Positions 9,456 through 18,124 of a stretch of 64,000 nt of DNA are shown one piece after another (position 1 is the stretch's first letter; the number at the start of each line of letters is the position of its first letter). The stretch comes from Granulosicoccus sp964390335. GTDB lineage: Bacteria > Pseudomonadota > Gammaproteobacteria > Granulosicoccales > Granulosicoccaceae. The DNA lies in the NCBI GenBank assembly GCA_964390335.1, contig CAYMHU010000005.1, positions 62,001-126,000 on the forward strand. The letters run 5' to 3'. A model generated the notes under the pieces. That model saw only the letters and a program-made list of their open reading frames with translations. It made no database searches and was not told where the DNA came from. The position numbers and the translations under genes are program-made.

Positions 9456-10164
9456 AAATGTCCAACACTTTGTACACGACAGACACTCTGTCTTCGTCAC
9501 TCATTTCACCTTTACGAAGATCGCTTGCTAGGCAGGTGATTGCGCTGGCTTTGATTCCTGCTATTTGACCGTCGATGTAGCGGTGTACATGACCACAGTA
9601 CATGCTAGTGATCTGTTTGTTTGCTGCAATGATGTTGGCAAGCTTATCGACATCAGCCCAATCTTCATATTGCCAAGGGTCGGGGATGCCGATTGCTTCG
9701 TAAGGAGGGTGATGTAAAAACAGGGCGACTGGTTTAGATGAGTCAGCTTTTAGCATGCGTTCTAGATGTGCAAGCCTGTCGGCACACAGTTTTCCTTGAT
9801 TGCTGTCGTAGCTCAGGGTGTCAAGTAACAGGAGTCTGGTTGGTAGCGACTCAATGGAATACTGTATCCAGCCTGTGTTAGGAATCTCATATTTGTCGTG
9901 TTTAAATGTATCGCGTAGCGCTTCACGTTTGTCTTTGTTGCCGGGTATCACGTAATACCGCATAGTGAGTTCATCCAGCAATGTTTTCGCGGTGTGGTAC
10001 TCTTCTGGCAGCCCGTTATGGGTAATGTCGCCGGTATGAATAACAAGTTCAGGTTTTATATCCAAGCTGTTTATAGCCTGCACACACTTTTTTAATTCTT
10101 GTGCTCGTTGCGGCACGTCTTGGCTGATGTGGGTATCTGTGATTTGTACAATTGTTGATGACAT
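9454..10164 (-). CDS. Metallophosphoesterase, CpdA-like 3',5'-cAMP phosphodiesterase
   Basis: 236 residues. Calcineurin-like metallophosphoesterase motifs in order: D-x-H (TDTHIS), GDITHNG, GNKDKR (canonical GNHD/GNKD block), HHPP and GHVHR. Together these give the two-metal site of class III cyclic nucleotide phosphodiesterases such as CpdA. Likely cytoplasmic, as no signal peptide is seen. The substrate could be cAMP or another phosphodiester; sequence alone does not settle it. Its start is 38 bp from the divergent MazG-like gene. Confidence 0.8.
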   Translation of the reverse strand: MSSTIVQITDTHISQDVPQRAQELKKCVQAINSLDIKPELVIHTGDITHNGLPEEYHTAKTLLDELTMRYYVIPGNKDKREALRDTFKHDKYEIPNTGWIQYSIESLPTRLLLLDTLSYDSNQGKLCADRLAHLERMLKADSSKPVALFLHHPPYEAIGIPDPWQYEDWADVDKLANIIAANKQITSMYCGHVHRYIDGQIAGIKASAITCLASDLRKGEMSDEDRVSVVYKVLDI

Positions 10165-10202
10165 CAGTAAACTACCCTTTACTCGAACGACAAATTAACA
10201 TA

Positions 10203-10568
10203 ATGAATACGGAAACACCCACACTCGCAGAATTAACCGACCGGCTAATTCAATTTCGAGATGATCGAGATTGGCGTCAGTTCCATTCGCTAAAAGACCT
10301 TATTTTGTCGCTTAATTTAGAAGCCAGCGAGCTACTTGAGCTTTCACAATGGAAGCCCGAACAAGCATTCGAAAATGAAGCGATCACGGAGCCGATGCAA
10401 CAACGCTTGCGTGAAGAGTGTGCGGATGTATTGCTGTATTTGTTATTAGTTGCAGAGCGAACCGGAATCGACTTGCTGCAAGCAGCGGCCGAGAAAATCG
10501 AAGCCAATGATAAAAAGTATCCGGTTGACAAAGCTCGTGGTACCGCTACCAAGTATGACAAGTTATAA
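10203..10568 (+). CDS. MazG-like nucleotide pyrophosphohydrolase
   Basis: 121 residues from the ATG at 10203. The all-alpha NTP pyrophosphatase motif is visible: EASELLEL followed by EECADVLLYLLLVAE, the metal-binding EExxE...ExxD pattern, then KYPVDKARG. It resembles the RS21-C6/dCTPase branch, which hydrolyses non-canonical or excess (d)NTPs to monophosphates. A longer reading from 10152 would overlap the divergent cpdA-like gene and add an unrelated N-terminus, so the internal ATG is preferred. Convergent with sat. Confidence 0.85.
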   Translation: MNTETPTLAELTDRLIQFRDDRDWRQFHSLKDLILSLNLEASELLELSQWKPEQAFENEAITEPMQQRLREECADVLLYLLLVAERTGIDLLQAAAEKIEANDKKYPVDKARGTATKYDKL

Positions 10569-10588
10569 ACTCACTACGAAATGACGCG

Positions 10589-10611
10589 AATGCCAGTGCC
10601 ACTTCGGCATT
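10589..10611. terminator. Weak candidate hairpin at mazG-like/sat convergent end
   Basis: AATGCC pairs with GGCATT across an 11-base loop in the 62-bp gap between two convergent genes. The following plus-strand bases are TATTT rather than a long T-run, so function as a terminator is only possible. Confidence 0.35.
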
Positions 10612-10630
10612 TATTTAAGTATCACGTTGT

Positions 10631-11827
10631 TCAGGCATCACTTTGCTGATAGTGGTCCATTAAAATTTTAGCAACCTCTGGTCTGGAAAACTCAACCGGA
10701 GGCGCTTTACCTTCACTGAGCATTTCTCTAACGGCAGTTCCCGACAACAACACGAAATCTTCTTTTGTGTGGTTTGGCGCTTCACGCATCATGACCACTT
10801 TATTGAGTTTTTTCGAGTAAGCCGTGTGGTCAGCTTTAAAGAGTTCTATTATTAGAGCGCCTTCCGGAATCTGATCAAAGATTTCCTGCGCTTCGAATGG
10901 TTCGTAATAATCACCGACACCAGCATGATCTCGACCAATGATGAAATGGGTTGCCCCCATGTTTTGGCGAAATACTGCATGCAATAGTGCCTCACGCGGA
11001 CCCGCGTATAACATATCGAAGCCATAACCCGTGACTTCGGCTGAATTTTCAGGAAAGTACACTTCTATCATTTTTCGGATGGCTGCATCGCGAACGGGAG
11101 CAGGGATATCACCTGGTTTTAATTTACCCAGCAACATATGAATAACCAATCCATCGGCATCAAGGCGCTCCATCGCCATGTGGCAGAGTTCTTCGTGCGC
11201 ACGGTGCATCGGGTTTCTGGTTTGAAACGCAACAATGCGTTTCCAGCCATGTGCTTGAATACTGTCGCGTATTTGGCCTGCAGTACGAAAGGTATCCGGA
11301 AATTCGGTTTCAAAGTAGCTGTAGTTGAGAACTTGAATGGGCCCGGCTATGCAGATGTCGCCTTGTGATCTGAATTCAGCAACGCCGGGATGTTCGGGAT
11401 CGGTGGTTCCGTAGACTTGCTGAGTCAGTGTATCGAGCTCTGTTGCGCTTAAGGATTCGATGGTGTCAATGGTTTGGATGGCAATCACAGGATTGCCGTC
11501 CACGTTCGGATCCAGCAACGCAACCCGGTCACCTGCTGACAGTCCGTTTGAGTCAGGTATTAGGTTCATAACAGGTGTGGGCCAGAACAGGCCGCCGCTA
11601 GTGGTCATGTTTTGACCAACTGACAGCGCGTCTGCTTTGTTCATGAATCCGGCCAACGGGGTGAAGTAACCTGCTGCCAACATGACCGCGTTACCTGCTG
11701 CCGCAGAGCTGATTAACAGGGTTGGTAGCGCTTTTGCTTCTGCCTCAAGTGCAGCCCGAGTTGCATCGTCGTCTACGTACAGCGGACGAAGCGTGTCAGC
11801 GCCGTGGGGTAATATCAGGTTGGTCAT
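10631..11827 (-). CDS. sat: ATP sulfurylase (dissimilatory, Sat type)
   Basis: 398 residues from the ATG at 11827; an in-frame GTG at 11851 would add 8 residues, but the family N-terminus (LPHGADTLRPLYV) fits the ATG. Motifs of homo-oligomeric ATP sulfurylase: QTRNPMHRAHEE (active-site QxRNP and HxxH) and GRDHAGVGDYYEPFEAQ. In sulfur oxidisers it works in reverse, converting APS and pyrophosphate to sulfate and ATP in the cytoplasm. It faces away from aprMBA with a 262-bp shared upstream region. Assimilatory CysDN is excluded by family. Confidence 0.95.
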   Translation of the reverse strand: MTNLILPHGADTLRPLYVDDDATRAALEAEAKALPTLLISSAAAGNAVMLAAGYFTPLAGFMNKADALSVGQNMTTSGGLFWPTPVMNLIPDSNGLSAGDRVALLDPNVDGNPVIAIQTIDTIESLSATELDTLTQQVYGTTDPEHPGVAEFRSQGDICIAGPIQVLNYSYFETEFPDTFRTAGQIRDSIQAHGWKRIVAFQTRNPMHRAHEELCHMAMERLDADGLVIHMLLGKLKPGDIPAPVRDAAIRKMIEVYFPENSAEVTGYGFDMLYAGPREALLHAVFRQNMGATHFIIGRDHAGVGDYYEPFEAQEIFDQIPEGALIIELFKADHTAYSKKLNKVVMMREAPNHTKEDFVLLSGTAVREMLSEGKAPPVEFSRPEVAKILMDHYQQSDA

Positions 11828-12089
11828 CAAGATCTCGCAGTTTTCGCCCACTTCTCATTTGGGCAGATTTGCCAACTTCTATCGCTGAAAGCGCGATACA
11901 GAGCCGATTGCACGATATCCCGCTGGCCTGGAAATGTCTATGGTTTAGCTGTTTTTTAGCCCATCAAATTTATTTATGGCGGCATTAATAAGATGATTTG
12001 TTTTAAGGGTTCAAGACCGCTACCATACGGCCGTTATCTCGCAACTGTTGCGTGATTTACTGTGCCCGTAAACCGGAGGAAACAGCTTA

Positions 12090-12944
12090 ATGCTCACCAG
12101 TAACCCTTTTACCGAAATCGCGGCTTTCATCCCGCCTTCGGCAATGAAAATATATGTTGTTTTAATGATCTTGCTGGTAATAGGCGGGACCGTTATGGAC
12201 ATGATCCACAAGCAAAGCGCGAAGTACTTCTTCGCCAATTCCAAAAAAGCGCAGGCCAACGCTAAGGTTAAAGTTGGCGCTGTGAAAAAAACCGGGCTCG
12301 CTGCTAAAACTGTTGCTAATGAAGTGCTGACGTCGTCTGAATTTTGTAATTCAAAACGTCGTATGTCTCATTTGATGACCATGTACGGTTTTATCTTTTT
12401 CGTGGTTACCACAGCCTTACTTGTTTTTAAGTACACCGGCAGTGGTGAAACTGCTCCCGGTTTAATTCCGTTTTTATGGCACCTGGGCGCCTTGTCTTTG
12501 TGTGTTGGCGGGTATTGGTTCTGGTTTTCTATTCGTGTCGATGTTGCGTCAGAGGGCGTTCGTTGGAATCAGATTAACGGTCGTGGTGATTTCTTCATTC
12601 TTGGTCTGCTATCAACGGCTACATTTGCATTGTTGTGGTCGTTTTTCCAGGCTGTAGGTGCTGGCGCGTTTGCAACACTGTTGTTTGTATTATTTATCAT
12701 CAGCTCCACGTTTTTATTTGGTTCTGTGTACTGGTCCAAGTTCGCTCACATGTTTTTCAAACCAGCGGCTGCATTCCAGAAGAAGGTTGCCATGGCAGAT
12801 GGTTCCAGAGAGAACCTGCCGGAAGATTTCGATTTGTCGGATCCTGAAACCCATAAGCGTTTCCCAGACGTTCCAATGTACATGGGAACCAACCCACCGA
12901 ATATGGGGCTCGGTATCAAAGCTGAACCACCTCGTCACTATTAA
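12090..12944 (+). CDS. aprM: APS reductase membrane anchor AprM
   Basis: 284 residues with about five hydrophobic segments: one N-terminal (MKIYVVLMILLVIGGTV), then segments near 95-112, 130-150, 175-195 and 200-220. A hydrophilic C-terminal tail ends in VPMYMGTNPPNMGLG. This matches AprM, the membrane protein that replaces QmoABC as the electron link for AprBA in Allochromatium and relatives. A clear Shine-Dalgarno (GGAGGA at 12076) precedes the ATG. It is the first gene of aprMBA, 28 bp before aprB. Identification rests on overall topology and position. Confidence 0.88.
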   Translation: MLTSNPFTEIAAFIPPSAMKIYVVLMILLVIGGTVMDMIHKQSAKYFFANSKKAQANAKVKVGAVKKTGLAAKTVANEVLTSSEFCNSKRRMSHLMTMYGFIFFVVTTALLVFKYTGSGETAPGLIPFLWHLGALSLCVGGYWFWFSIRVDVASEGVRWNQINGRGDFFILGLLSTATFALLWSFFQAVGAGAFATLLFVLFIISSTFLFGSVYWSKFAHMFFKPAAAFQKKVAMADGSRENLPEDFDLSDPETHKRFPDVPMYMGTNPPNMGLGIKAEPPRHY

Positions 12945-12972
12945 TTGACTTTCATTAGTCTGGAGAATTGCA

Positions 12973-13455
12973 ATGCCAACTTTTGTATATATGACTCGAT
13001 GTGACGGCTGTGGTCACTGCGTCGACATTTGTCCATCAGACATCATGCACATTGATACCACGACACGTCGTGCGTACAACATTGAACCCAATATGTGTTG
13101 GGAATGTTATTCCTGTGTTAAAGCATGCCCTCATCAAGCCATCGACGTTCGTGGTTACGCTGACTTCGCACCGCTTGGTCACTCAGTTCGTGTAAAGCGC
13201 GATGAAGAGAAAGGCGTTATCGCTTGGCGCATTAAGTTCCGCAATGGTGAAAAAGACATGGATTTGCTAGCACCTATCACGACTAAGCCATGGGGTACCG
13301 GACAGCCGGAATTGCGTGACGTTGAGCCTCCTACTCAAGAGCAGCGTGAAAGCCAGCACTTATACAACGAACCCAAGTACATTCGGTTTGACGAAGGCGA
13401 TATTCACACGCTTGAATCAAATGGCTTGAAGATGAAGCTGGGGGTTGAGCTGTAA
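12973..13455 (+). CDS. aprB: Adenylylsulfate reductase beta subunit
   Basis: 160 residues. Two [4Fe-4S] ferredoxin motifs near the N-terminus: CDGCGHCVDICP and CWECYSCVKACP. The C-terminal extension wraps around AprA in known structures. It passes electrons between the AprA FAD and the membrane. The stop codon overlaps the aprA start by one base (TAATG), showing translational coupling and giving equal subunit supply. Confidence 0.96.
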   Translation: MPTFVYMTRCDGCGHCVDICPSDIMHIDTTTRRAYNIEPNMCWECYSCVKACPHQAIDVRGYADFAPLGHSVRVKRDEEKGVIAWRIKFRNGEKDMDLLAPITTKPWGTGQPELRDVEPPTQEQRESQHLYNEPKYIRFDEGDIHTLESNGLKMKLGVEL

Positions 13456-15341
13456 TGAACTACAAAACTATTGTTGAAGACAATATTGACGTTCTCGTCT
13501 GTGGCGCCGGCTTGGGTGGTACAGGCGCTGCGTTCGAAGCCCGTTATTGGGGTCAGGATAAAAAGATTGTCATAGCTGAAAAAGCTAACATCGATCGCTC
13601 TGGAGCGGTTGCCCAAGGCCTGTATGCAATCAACTGCTATATGGGTACTCGATTCGGTGAGAACAACCCTGAAGATCACGTGCGTTATGCACGTATCGAT
13701 TTAATGGGTATGGTGCGAGAAGACTTATTGTTCGATATGGCGCGCCATGTAGATTCAACAGTGCATCAGTTCGAAGACTGGGGTTTGCCGTTAATGAAAA
13801 ACCCAGACAGCGGTTCCTACTTGCGAGAAGGTCGCTGGCAGATCATGATTCACGGTGAATCGTATAAGCCCATCGTTGCAACGGCGGCGAAGAAGTCAGC
13901 CGACCAAGTGTTTAACCGTATTTGTGTTACTCACTTACTAATGGATGATGCGAAAGAGAATCGTGTTGCCGGCGCTGTTGGTTTCAATGTGCGTACGGGT
14001 AACTATCACGTATTCAAATCGAAGACTGTTGTTGTTGCTGCTGGTGGCGCGTCAAACATCTTTAAGCCACGTTCAGTTGGTGAGGGTGCAGGTCGCGTAT
14101 GGTATGCACCGTGGTCTTCGGGTTCTGCGTATGGCTTGTTAATCAGTGCCGGCGCAAAAATGACTCAAATGGAAAATCGTATCGTACTGGCGCGATTCAA
14201 AGATGGTTATGGGCCCGTGGGCGCGTACTTTTTGCACTTAAAAACCTACACACAAAACGGTTTAGGTGAAGAATACGAATCCAAATGGTGGCCTTCTTTG
14301 CAGGAAATCGTAGGTAAAGAGTACCTCGACCCTGAAAATTCGCACCTCAGTCATCGTCCTATACCAACCTGTTTGCGTAATCACGCATTCATTCAGGAAG
14401 TATCAGCCGGTCGTGGTCCTATCCACATGGTGACTATGGAAGCCTTCCAGGATCCGCATCTTGAAGAAATTGGTTGGCACAACTTTTTGGGTATGACTGT
14501 AGGTCAGGCTGTATTGTGGGCTGCAACCGATGTTGATCCAAAATACGAAAACCCTGAATTAACCACATCCGAACCGTATGTAATGGGTTCACACGCAACT
14601 GGTTGCGGTGCTTGGTGTTCAGGTCCTGAAGATCTGTCTCCACCAGAGTATTTCTGGGGCTATAACCGTATGACATCCGTTGAAGGATTGTTCGGTGCCG
14701 GTGATGCTGTTGGTGGTACACCACACGCATTTTCTTCAGGTTCGTTTACTGAAGGCCGTATTGCTGCAAAAGCCGCGTGCAAATACATTGATGATGGTAA
14801 AGCAGACGGTATTGTGGTTAATGATGCGCAGATTGAACGACGCAAAGAAGAAATCTACAAGCCGATGGAAACTTATCGAACTTACCGTAACGAAATTACG
14901 GCAGGTACCGTTAACCCGAATTACATCAACCCACGCCAGGCTTTGGACCGATTGCAGAAGTTAATGGACGAGTACGCCGGTGGCGTAACGGTTAACTACA
15001 TGACCAATGAAAAACTACTGAACATTGGTTTGAAAAAGATGAAGTCGCTTGAAGAAGATCTTGAAAAAGTGGCGGCTGAAGATATCCATGAACTGCTACG
15101 TGCTTGGGAAATCAAGCACCGTCAGTTGACTTCAGAATCTGTGTTACATCACACCTTGTTCCGTAAGGAAACTCGCTGGCCTGGTTATTACTACCGCGGC
15201 GATCACTTAAAGCTTGATGATGATAACTGGCATGTATTAACCGTGTCGCGTCGTGATCCTGCAACGGGTGAATACACGATGGAAAAAGCACCTTGCTACC
15301 ATCTGGTTGATGTAGATCAGTCAGAGACTGACGCGGCTTAG
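13455..15341 (+). CDS. aprA: Adenylylsulfate reductase alpha subunit (FAD)
   Basis: 628 residues, full length. Fumarate reductase/succinate dehydrogenase-like flavoprotein with the FAD-binding start VLVCGAGLGGTGAAFEARYWG, then EKANIDRSGAVAQGLYAINCY, AAGGASNIFKPRSVGEGAGR and GLFGAGDAVGGTPHAFSSGSF, all characteristic of AprA. In sulfur oxidisers it condenses sulfite with AMP to make APS, with AprM taking the electrons. A perfect 13-bp hairpin follows the stop codon. Oxidative direction is inferred from the dsr, sox and aprM context. Confidence 0.97.
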   Translation: MNYKTIVEDNIDVLVCGAGLGGTGAAFEARYWGQDKKIVIAEKANIDRSGAVAQGLYAINCYMGTRFGENNPEDHVRYARIDLMGMVREDLLFDMARHVDSTVHQFEDWGLPLMKNPDSGSYLREGRWQIMIHGESYKPIVATAAKKSADQVFNRICVTHLLMDDAKENRVAGAVGFNVRTGNYHVFKSKTVVVAAGGASNIFKPRSVGEGAGRVWYAPWSSGSAYGLLISAGAKMTQMENRIVLARFKDGYGPVGAYFLHLKTYTQNGLGEEYESKWWPSLQEIVGKEYLDPENSHLSHRPIPTCLRNHAFIQEVSAGRGPIHMVTMEAFQDPHLEEIGWHNFLGMTVGQAVLWAATDVDPKYENPELTTSEPYVMGSHATGCGAWCSGPEDLSPPEYFWGYNRMTSVEGLFGAGDAVGGTPHAFSSGSFTEGRIAAKAACKYIDDGKADGIVVNDAQIERRKEEIYKPMETYRTYRNEITAGTVNPNYINPRQALDRLQKLMDEYAGGVTVNYMTNEKLLNIGLKKMKSLEEDLEKVAAEDIHELLRAWEIKHRQLTSESVLHHTLFRKETRWPGYYYRGDHLKLDDDNWHVLTVSRRDPATGEYTMEKAPCYHLVDVDQSETDAA

Positions 15342-15354
15342 TCGTCATCTATCC

Positions 15355-15388
15355 AGAGAGCTATCGCGTATAGATGCGATAGCTCTCT
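15355..15388 (+). other. Perfect 13-bp intercistronic hairpin after aprA
   Basis: AGAGAGCTATCGC (15355-15367) and GCGATAGCTCTCT (15376-15388) are exact inverted repeats around an 8-base loop. There is no T-run after it and the next ATG is only 13 bases downstream. It therefore looks more like an mRNA-stabilising or processing structure than a strong rho-independent terminator. Confidence 0.8.
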
Positions 15389-15401
15389 CGGAAAATACAT
15401 A

Positions 15402-15755
15402 ATGAATATTATTGAAAAAACCGACGACGACATCCTCGCTGTTGCCCACCCAATGTGGGATGACCTAATCAAGTATTCCAATTCTGGCGAATACGGCAAA
15501 TTCATTCGTAACTTCTCTTATGATTTATTGTTCGGACTAAACGAAGTAGAAATTGGGAAGCAATTCGCCAAAAGTGAGCTAACCCGCACACTCGATCCTA
15601 ACTACGATTTTCTTGGACTCATTCGCCGTGGTGAGCATGTCACGGTGTTGTACCGAGTACGTAGTTCCAAGAAAGAGGGTGAGTGGCTAGGACGCATGGT
15701 GTTGGGCTATGACAAGGAAGATGAAATCAAGATCTTCGGCGCTTCCATTTTCTAA
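15402..15755 (+). CDS. Small conserved-looking protein in the apr operon
   Basis: 117 residues, soluble, no signal peptide or cysteine motif. I do not recognise the family with certainty. The pattern of an N-terminal helix pair (HPMWDDLIKYSNSGEYGKFI) followed by strands (HVTVLYRVRSSKKEGEWLGRMVLGYD) could fit a small alpha+beta NTF2-like fold, but this is a guess. It follows aprA in the same direction beyond a strong hairpin and precedes the FKBP-type isomerase gene. A role in Apr maturation or regulation is inference from position only. Confidence 0.75.
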   Translation: MNIIEKTDDDILAVAHPMWDDLIKYSNSGEYGKFIRNFSYDLLFGLNEVEIGKQFAKSELTRTLDPNYDFLGLIRRGEHVTVLYRVRSSKKEGEWLGRMVLGYDKEDEIKIFGASIF

Positions 15756-15763
15756 CAGCCTTA

Positions 15764-15781
15764 AACTCACTTTAGTGAGTT
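15764..15781 (+). other. Intercistronic hairpin (8-bp inverted repeat)
   Basis: AACTCACT and AGTGAGTT are exact inverted repeats separated by TT, lying 9 bases after the stop of the 117-aa gene. No T-run follows. It is the second stem-loop without terminator features in the apr gene series. Confidence 0.6.
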
Positions 15782-15836
15782 CGATGGTACGCACTGCTGG
15801 TTAATTAGTTCTATATTGGAAAACTAGGTGAATACG

Positions 15837-16373
15837 ATGCAAATGGAAGAACCCGTTGCCAATGGCAAAATGGTCGAGCTTAAATACAAGGTTATTGACG
15901 CTAAATCAAAAGCCGTATTGACTGAAGTTGATTTTCCTATTGGCTATGTACACGGTGTTAACGAGATTCTAGCGCCGCCAGTAACGCGCGAGCTAGAAGG
16001 CAAGTTGCCCGGCGATGTTATCGATGTGCCGATAGATTGCAATGAGTTGTTTGGTCCGCGCGATGAGTCATTGGTTATTACAGATCACATTGAAAACGTG
16101 CCGGAAGAATACCGTGAAGTTGGCACATCCATACTAATGGAAAACGATCAGGGTGCCACAAAGTCTTTCCTGGTAACTCGCGTCGACGAGAAGACAGTGA
16201 CAATCGATGGCAATAACCCGTTGTGCGGCCGTGAAGTGATTTTCAAGCTCAATATAGTCAGTGTGCGGGATGCCACGGATGAAGAAATGGAGTTAGGCCT
16301 GCCCGTTAATGCAGACCCTGATATCAGTGATATTGTTGGGGATGATAAGAATATCAAACCCATCTCAGATTAA
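15837..16373 (+). CDS. FKBP/SlyD-type peptidyl-prolyl isomerase
   Basis: 178 residues from the ATG at 15837, with AGG six to nine bases before it; an in-frame GTG at 15828 is the alternative. The pattern of a start strand (GKMVELKYKVIDAKSKAVL), an insert between two FKBP halves, GDVIDVPI and a closing FDGNNPLCGREVIFKL-like segment (here IDGNNPLCGREVIFKL) matches SlyD-like FKBPs. The C-terminus is acidic and lacks the His-rich tail of E. coli SlyD. Chaperone/isomerase activity on Apr subunits is an inference from position between aprA and a TPR gene. Confidence 0.85.
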   Translation: MQMEEPVANGKMVELKYKVIDAKSKAVLTEVDFPIGYVHGVNEILAPPVTRELEGKLPGDVIDVPIDCNELFGPRDESLVITDHIENVPEEYREVGTSILMENDQGATKSFLVTRVDEKTVTIDGNNPLCGREVIFKLNIVSVRDATDEEMELGLPVNADPDISDIVGDDKNIKPISD

Positions 16374-16393
16374 ACCTTTCTGAGGTTACGCAT

Positions 16394-17503
16394 TTGCCAC
16401 ACCATTTATATGCAGAAACGTTGTTGTCCCCAGGGTTAGACGTATCGCTGCAGTGGCGATACCAGAACAACGGCCGCGAATTGTTAAGCATTCTGGATGA
16501 TGATTCGCCGGTGAACAAAGCGCTGGGTCAGGCAATTGATCGGTATGAAAATACCGTATTCGAACTGAGTCTTAATAAGCCAACCTTAATAGAGTGGGCG
16601 AATTCGCACGATACATTGCAAGACACTGCTGATCGTCGCGAACTGCGATTAGGTGGAGCTCATGTATTCCAGCAAGCGATTGAGCTTATGCAAGGTATGC
16701 AGATGATGACGGATCGCAGTGAAGAGCCTCAACGACTTGCCGCTATCCATCATTACATTGGTGATGTCATGGGGTTTATTGGTCAGCGCAGTGGCAGTAT
16801 GCATTTTCTGGAGCAAGCTGCGTTAAGTTACGAGCAAGCCTTGGAAATACGAACCTTGGAAGCTATGCCTTCGGAGTGGGCTCAGTCCACGTTCAACACC
16901 GGGTTGGTGTTGCAATCGATAGGTGAGCTTGAAGACGATACTGGGCTATTGAAGCAAGCTCAGGATTTGTTTAAGCAGGCAGTAACGCATATATCGCGTG
17001 ATGAACATCCAGAGGACTGGGCGGCAGCCATGTTCAGTGTTGGCACAGCACTGTACCAACTGGGTACACATCGTAAAGGTGCGCGCACATTAGAACAGGC
17101 GGTCGTTGCGTTGCGCAACGCATTGGCCGAACGAAGTCATGATCAAACATCTATGGAATGGGCGATAACGCAGAACAATCTTGCGGCAACGATGCAAGCA
17201 TTGGGTAAACATGAAGAAGACATTGCAGCATTGGAAGCATCCATTCCGATGTACGATGCCGTGCTGAAGGTGTTAGGGAAAGATAAAATGCCGTTGGTTT
17301 GGACTATTGTTTGCGCCAACCGCGCATCCGCCATGAGTGCATTGGCAGCAGAATCAGATTATTTGGATATGGCTGAAGCGTCGGTACATGAATACCAGCA
17401 GATCAGCGAGCTGTTTAAAGATACGGATTACACAAATTTTAAAGAAAAAACCTCAGAGGGCGTGCGGCGAGCAGAAAAGCTGGTAGCGTCTTTACAGGTA
17501 TAG
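16394..17503 (+). CDS. TPR-repeat protein
   Basis: 369 residues from a TTG start preceded by GAGG at 16382; no ATG or GTG lies near. From about residue 100 onward it contains repeated 40-50-residue helical units with the pattern (P/M)xxWAxxxxNxGxxLxxLG and FxQAxxxLxxAL, a TPR variant seen in NACHT/CHAT-linked and kinesin-light-chain-like proteins. No signal peptide or membrane segment, so cytoplasmic. It follows the FKBP gene by 20 bp, so probably the same transcript. TPR proteins act as scaffolds; the partner is not evident. Confidence 0.82.
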   Translation: MPHHLYAETLLSPGLDVSLQWRYQNNGRELLSILDDDSPVNKALGQAIDRYENTVFELSLNKPTLIEWANSHDTLQDTADRRELRLGGAHVFQQAIELMQGMQMMTDRSEEPQRLAAIHHYIGDVMGFIGQRSGSMHFLEQAALSYEQALEIRTLEAMPSEWAQSTFNTGLVLQSIGELEDDTGLLKQAQDLFKQAVTHISRDEHPEDWAAAMFSVGTALYQLGTHRKGARTLEQAVVALRNALAERSHDQTSMEWAITQNNLAATMQALGKHEEDIAALEASIPMYDAVLKVLGKDKMPLVWTIVCANRASAMSALAAESDYLDMAEASVHEYQQISELFKDTDYTNFKEKTSEGVRRAEKLVASLQV

Positions 17504-17514
17504 TGGTGTACTTA

Positions 17515-17543
17515 CTCAAGCATCCGTAATGGATGTGTTTGAG
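17515..17543 (+). other. Bulged hairpin after the TPR gene
   Basis: CTCAAGCATCC pairs with GGATG-tg-TTTGAG across a 5-base loop, with a 2-base bulge. AT-rich sequence without a clean T-run follows. It may be a weak terminator or processing site. Confidence 0.4.
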
Positions 17544-17600
17544 ACGAGTATATTAATTTAATTAATTGTCTTAATGACATGTGCAACTGAGGAAATTGAT

Positions 17601-17762
17601 ATGAGCGCTCCATCAAAAGAACGTCCGGTAGTACCAGAAGGTAAAACTGAATTTGTAACAACACGTCAAATGAAGGCGAACGAAAAAGGCTTTGTTGGCT
17701 ACGAAACAGAATGGAAAGAGTTTCAAAAAGAAACTGAATACCAGACTCCTAAGCAGCCTTAA
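17601..17762 (+). CDS. 53-aa hydrophilic protein at the end of the apr gene series
   Basis: A 53-residue frame from the ATG at 17601, with GAGGA seven bases upstream. The sequence is charged and likely partly disordered (PEGKTEFVTTRQMKANEKGF), with no cysteines and no membrane segment. I do not recognise it. A strong terminator directly follows its stop codon, which supports it being the last real gene of this transcript. The longer reading from 17574 lacks a ribosome binding site. Confidence 0.65.
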   Translation: MSAPSKERPVVPEGKTEFVTTRQMKANEKGFVGYETEWKEFQKETEYQTPKQP

Positions 17763-17774
17763 GATTGTTTCCAG

Positions 17775-17805
17775 CTGGCCGGGTGATTGCTCGGCCAGAT
17801 TTTTT
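17775..17805 (+). terminator. Rho-independent terminator closing the apr series
   Basis: CTGGCCG and CGGCCAG form a perfect 7-bp GC-rich stem, followed by ATTTTTT. It begins 13 bases after the 53-aa gene. Confidence 0.85.
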
Positions 17806-18030
17806 GCGTTATTCCTTTTTTACAAGTCCTTCATCGGGTCTTGACCATGAACAACGTGGTCGGATTGCCGAGCTTATTTTTAATAATTAGTTCCACCTTT
17901 GTTCTCATCCAGTGTATGAACTGACCATGTCTTTACGTCGTTTCGCAACCGATTGTTTCAGTACAAATACCAACCAGTTACCGGTTGATATATTCCTTTA
18001 TGAATAGGCTTGCTGCTTAACTACATCTAA

Positions 18031-18086
18031 GTTGTCAATCAAAACGATCGTTGTCAAAGTCAGAGGTGATTCTGCTGGCATATAAT
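18031..18086 (+). promoter_or_regulatory. Candidate soxCD promoter with direct repeats
   Basis: In the 362-bp gap between the apr terminator and soxC, GTTGTCAA occurs at 18031-18038 and 18050-18057, a 19-bp period. A perfect TATAAT follows at 18081-18086, 39 bases before the soxC ATG. No good -35 box is seen at 16-18 bp, which fits an activator-dependent promoter with the repeats as binding site. The remainder of the gap (17806-18030) holds nothing I recognise. Confidence 0.45.
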
Positions 18087-18124
18087 ATTCGTAAGTATCA
18101 AGTCGAATAAGTCAGGCCGTTTCT

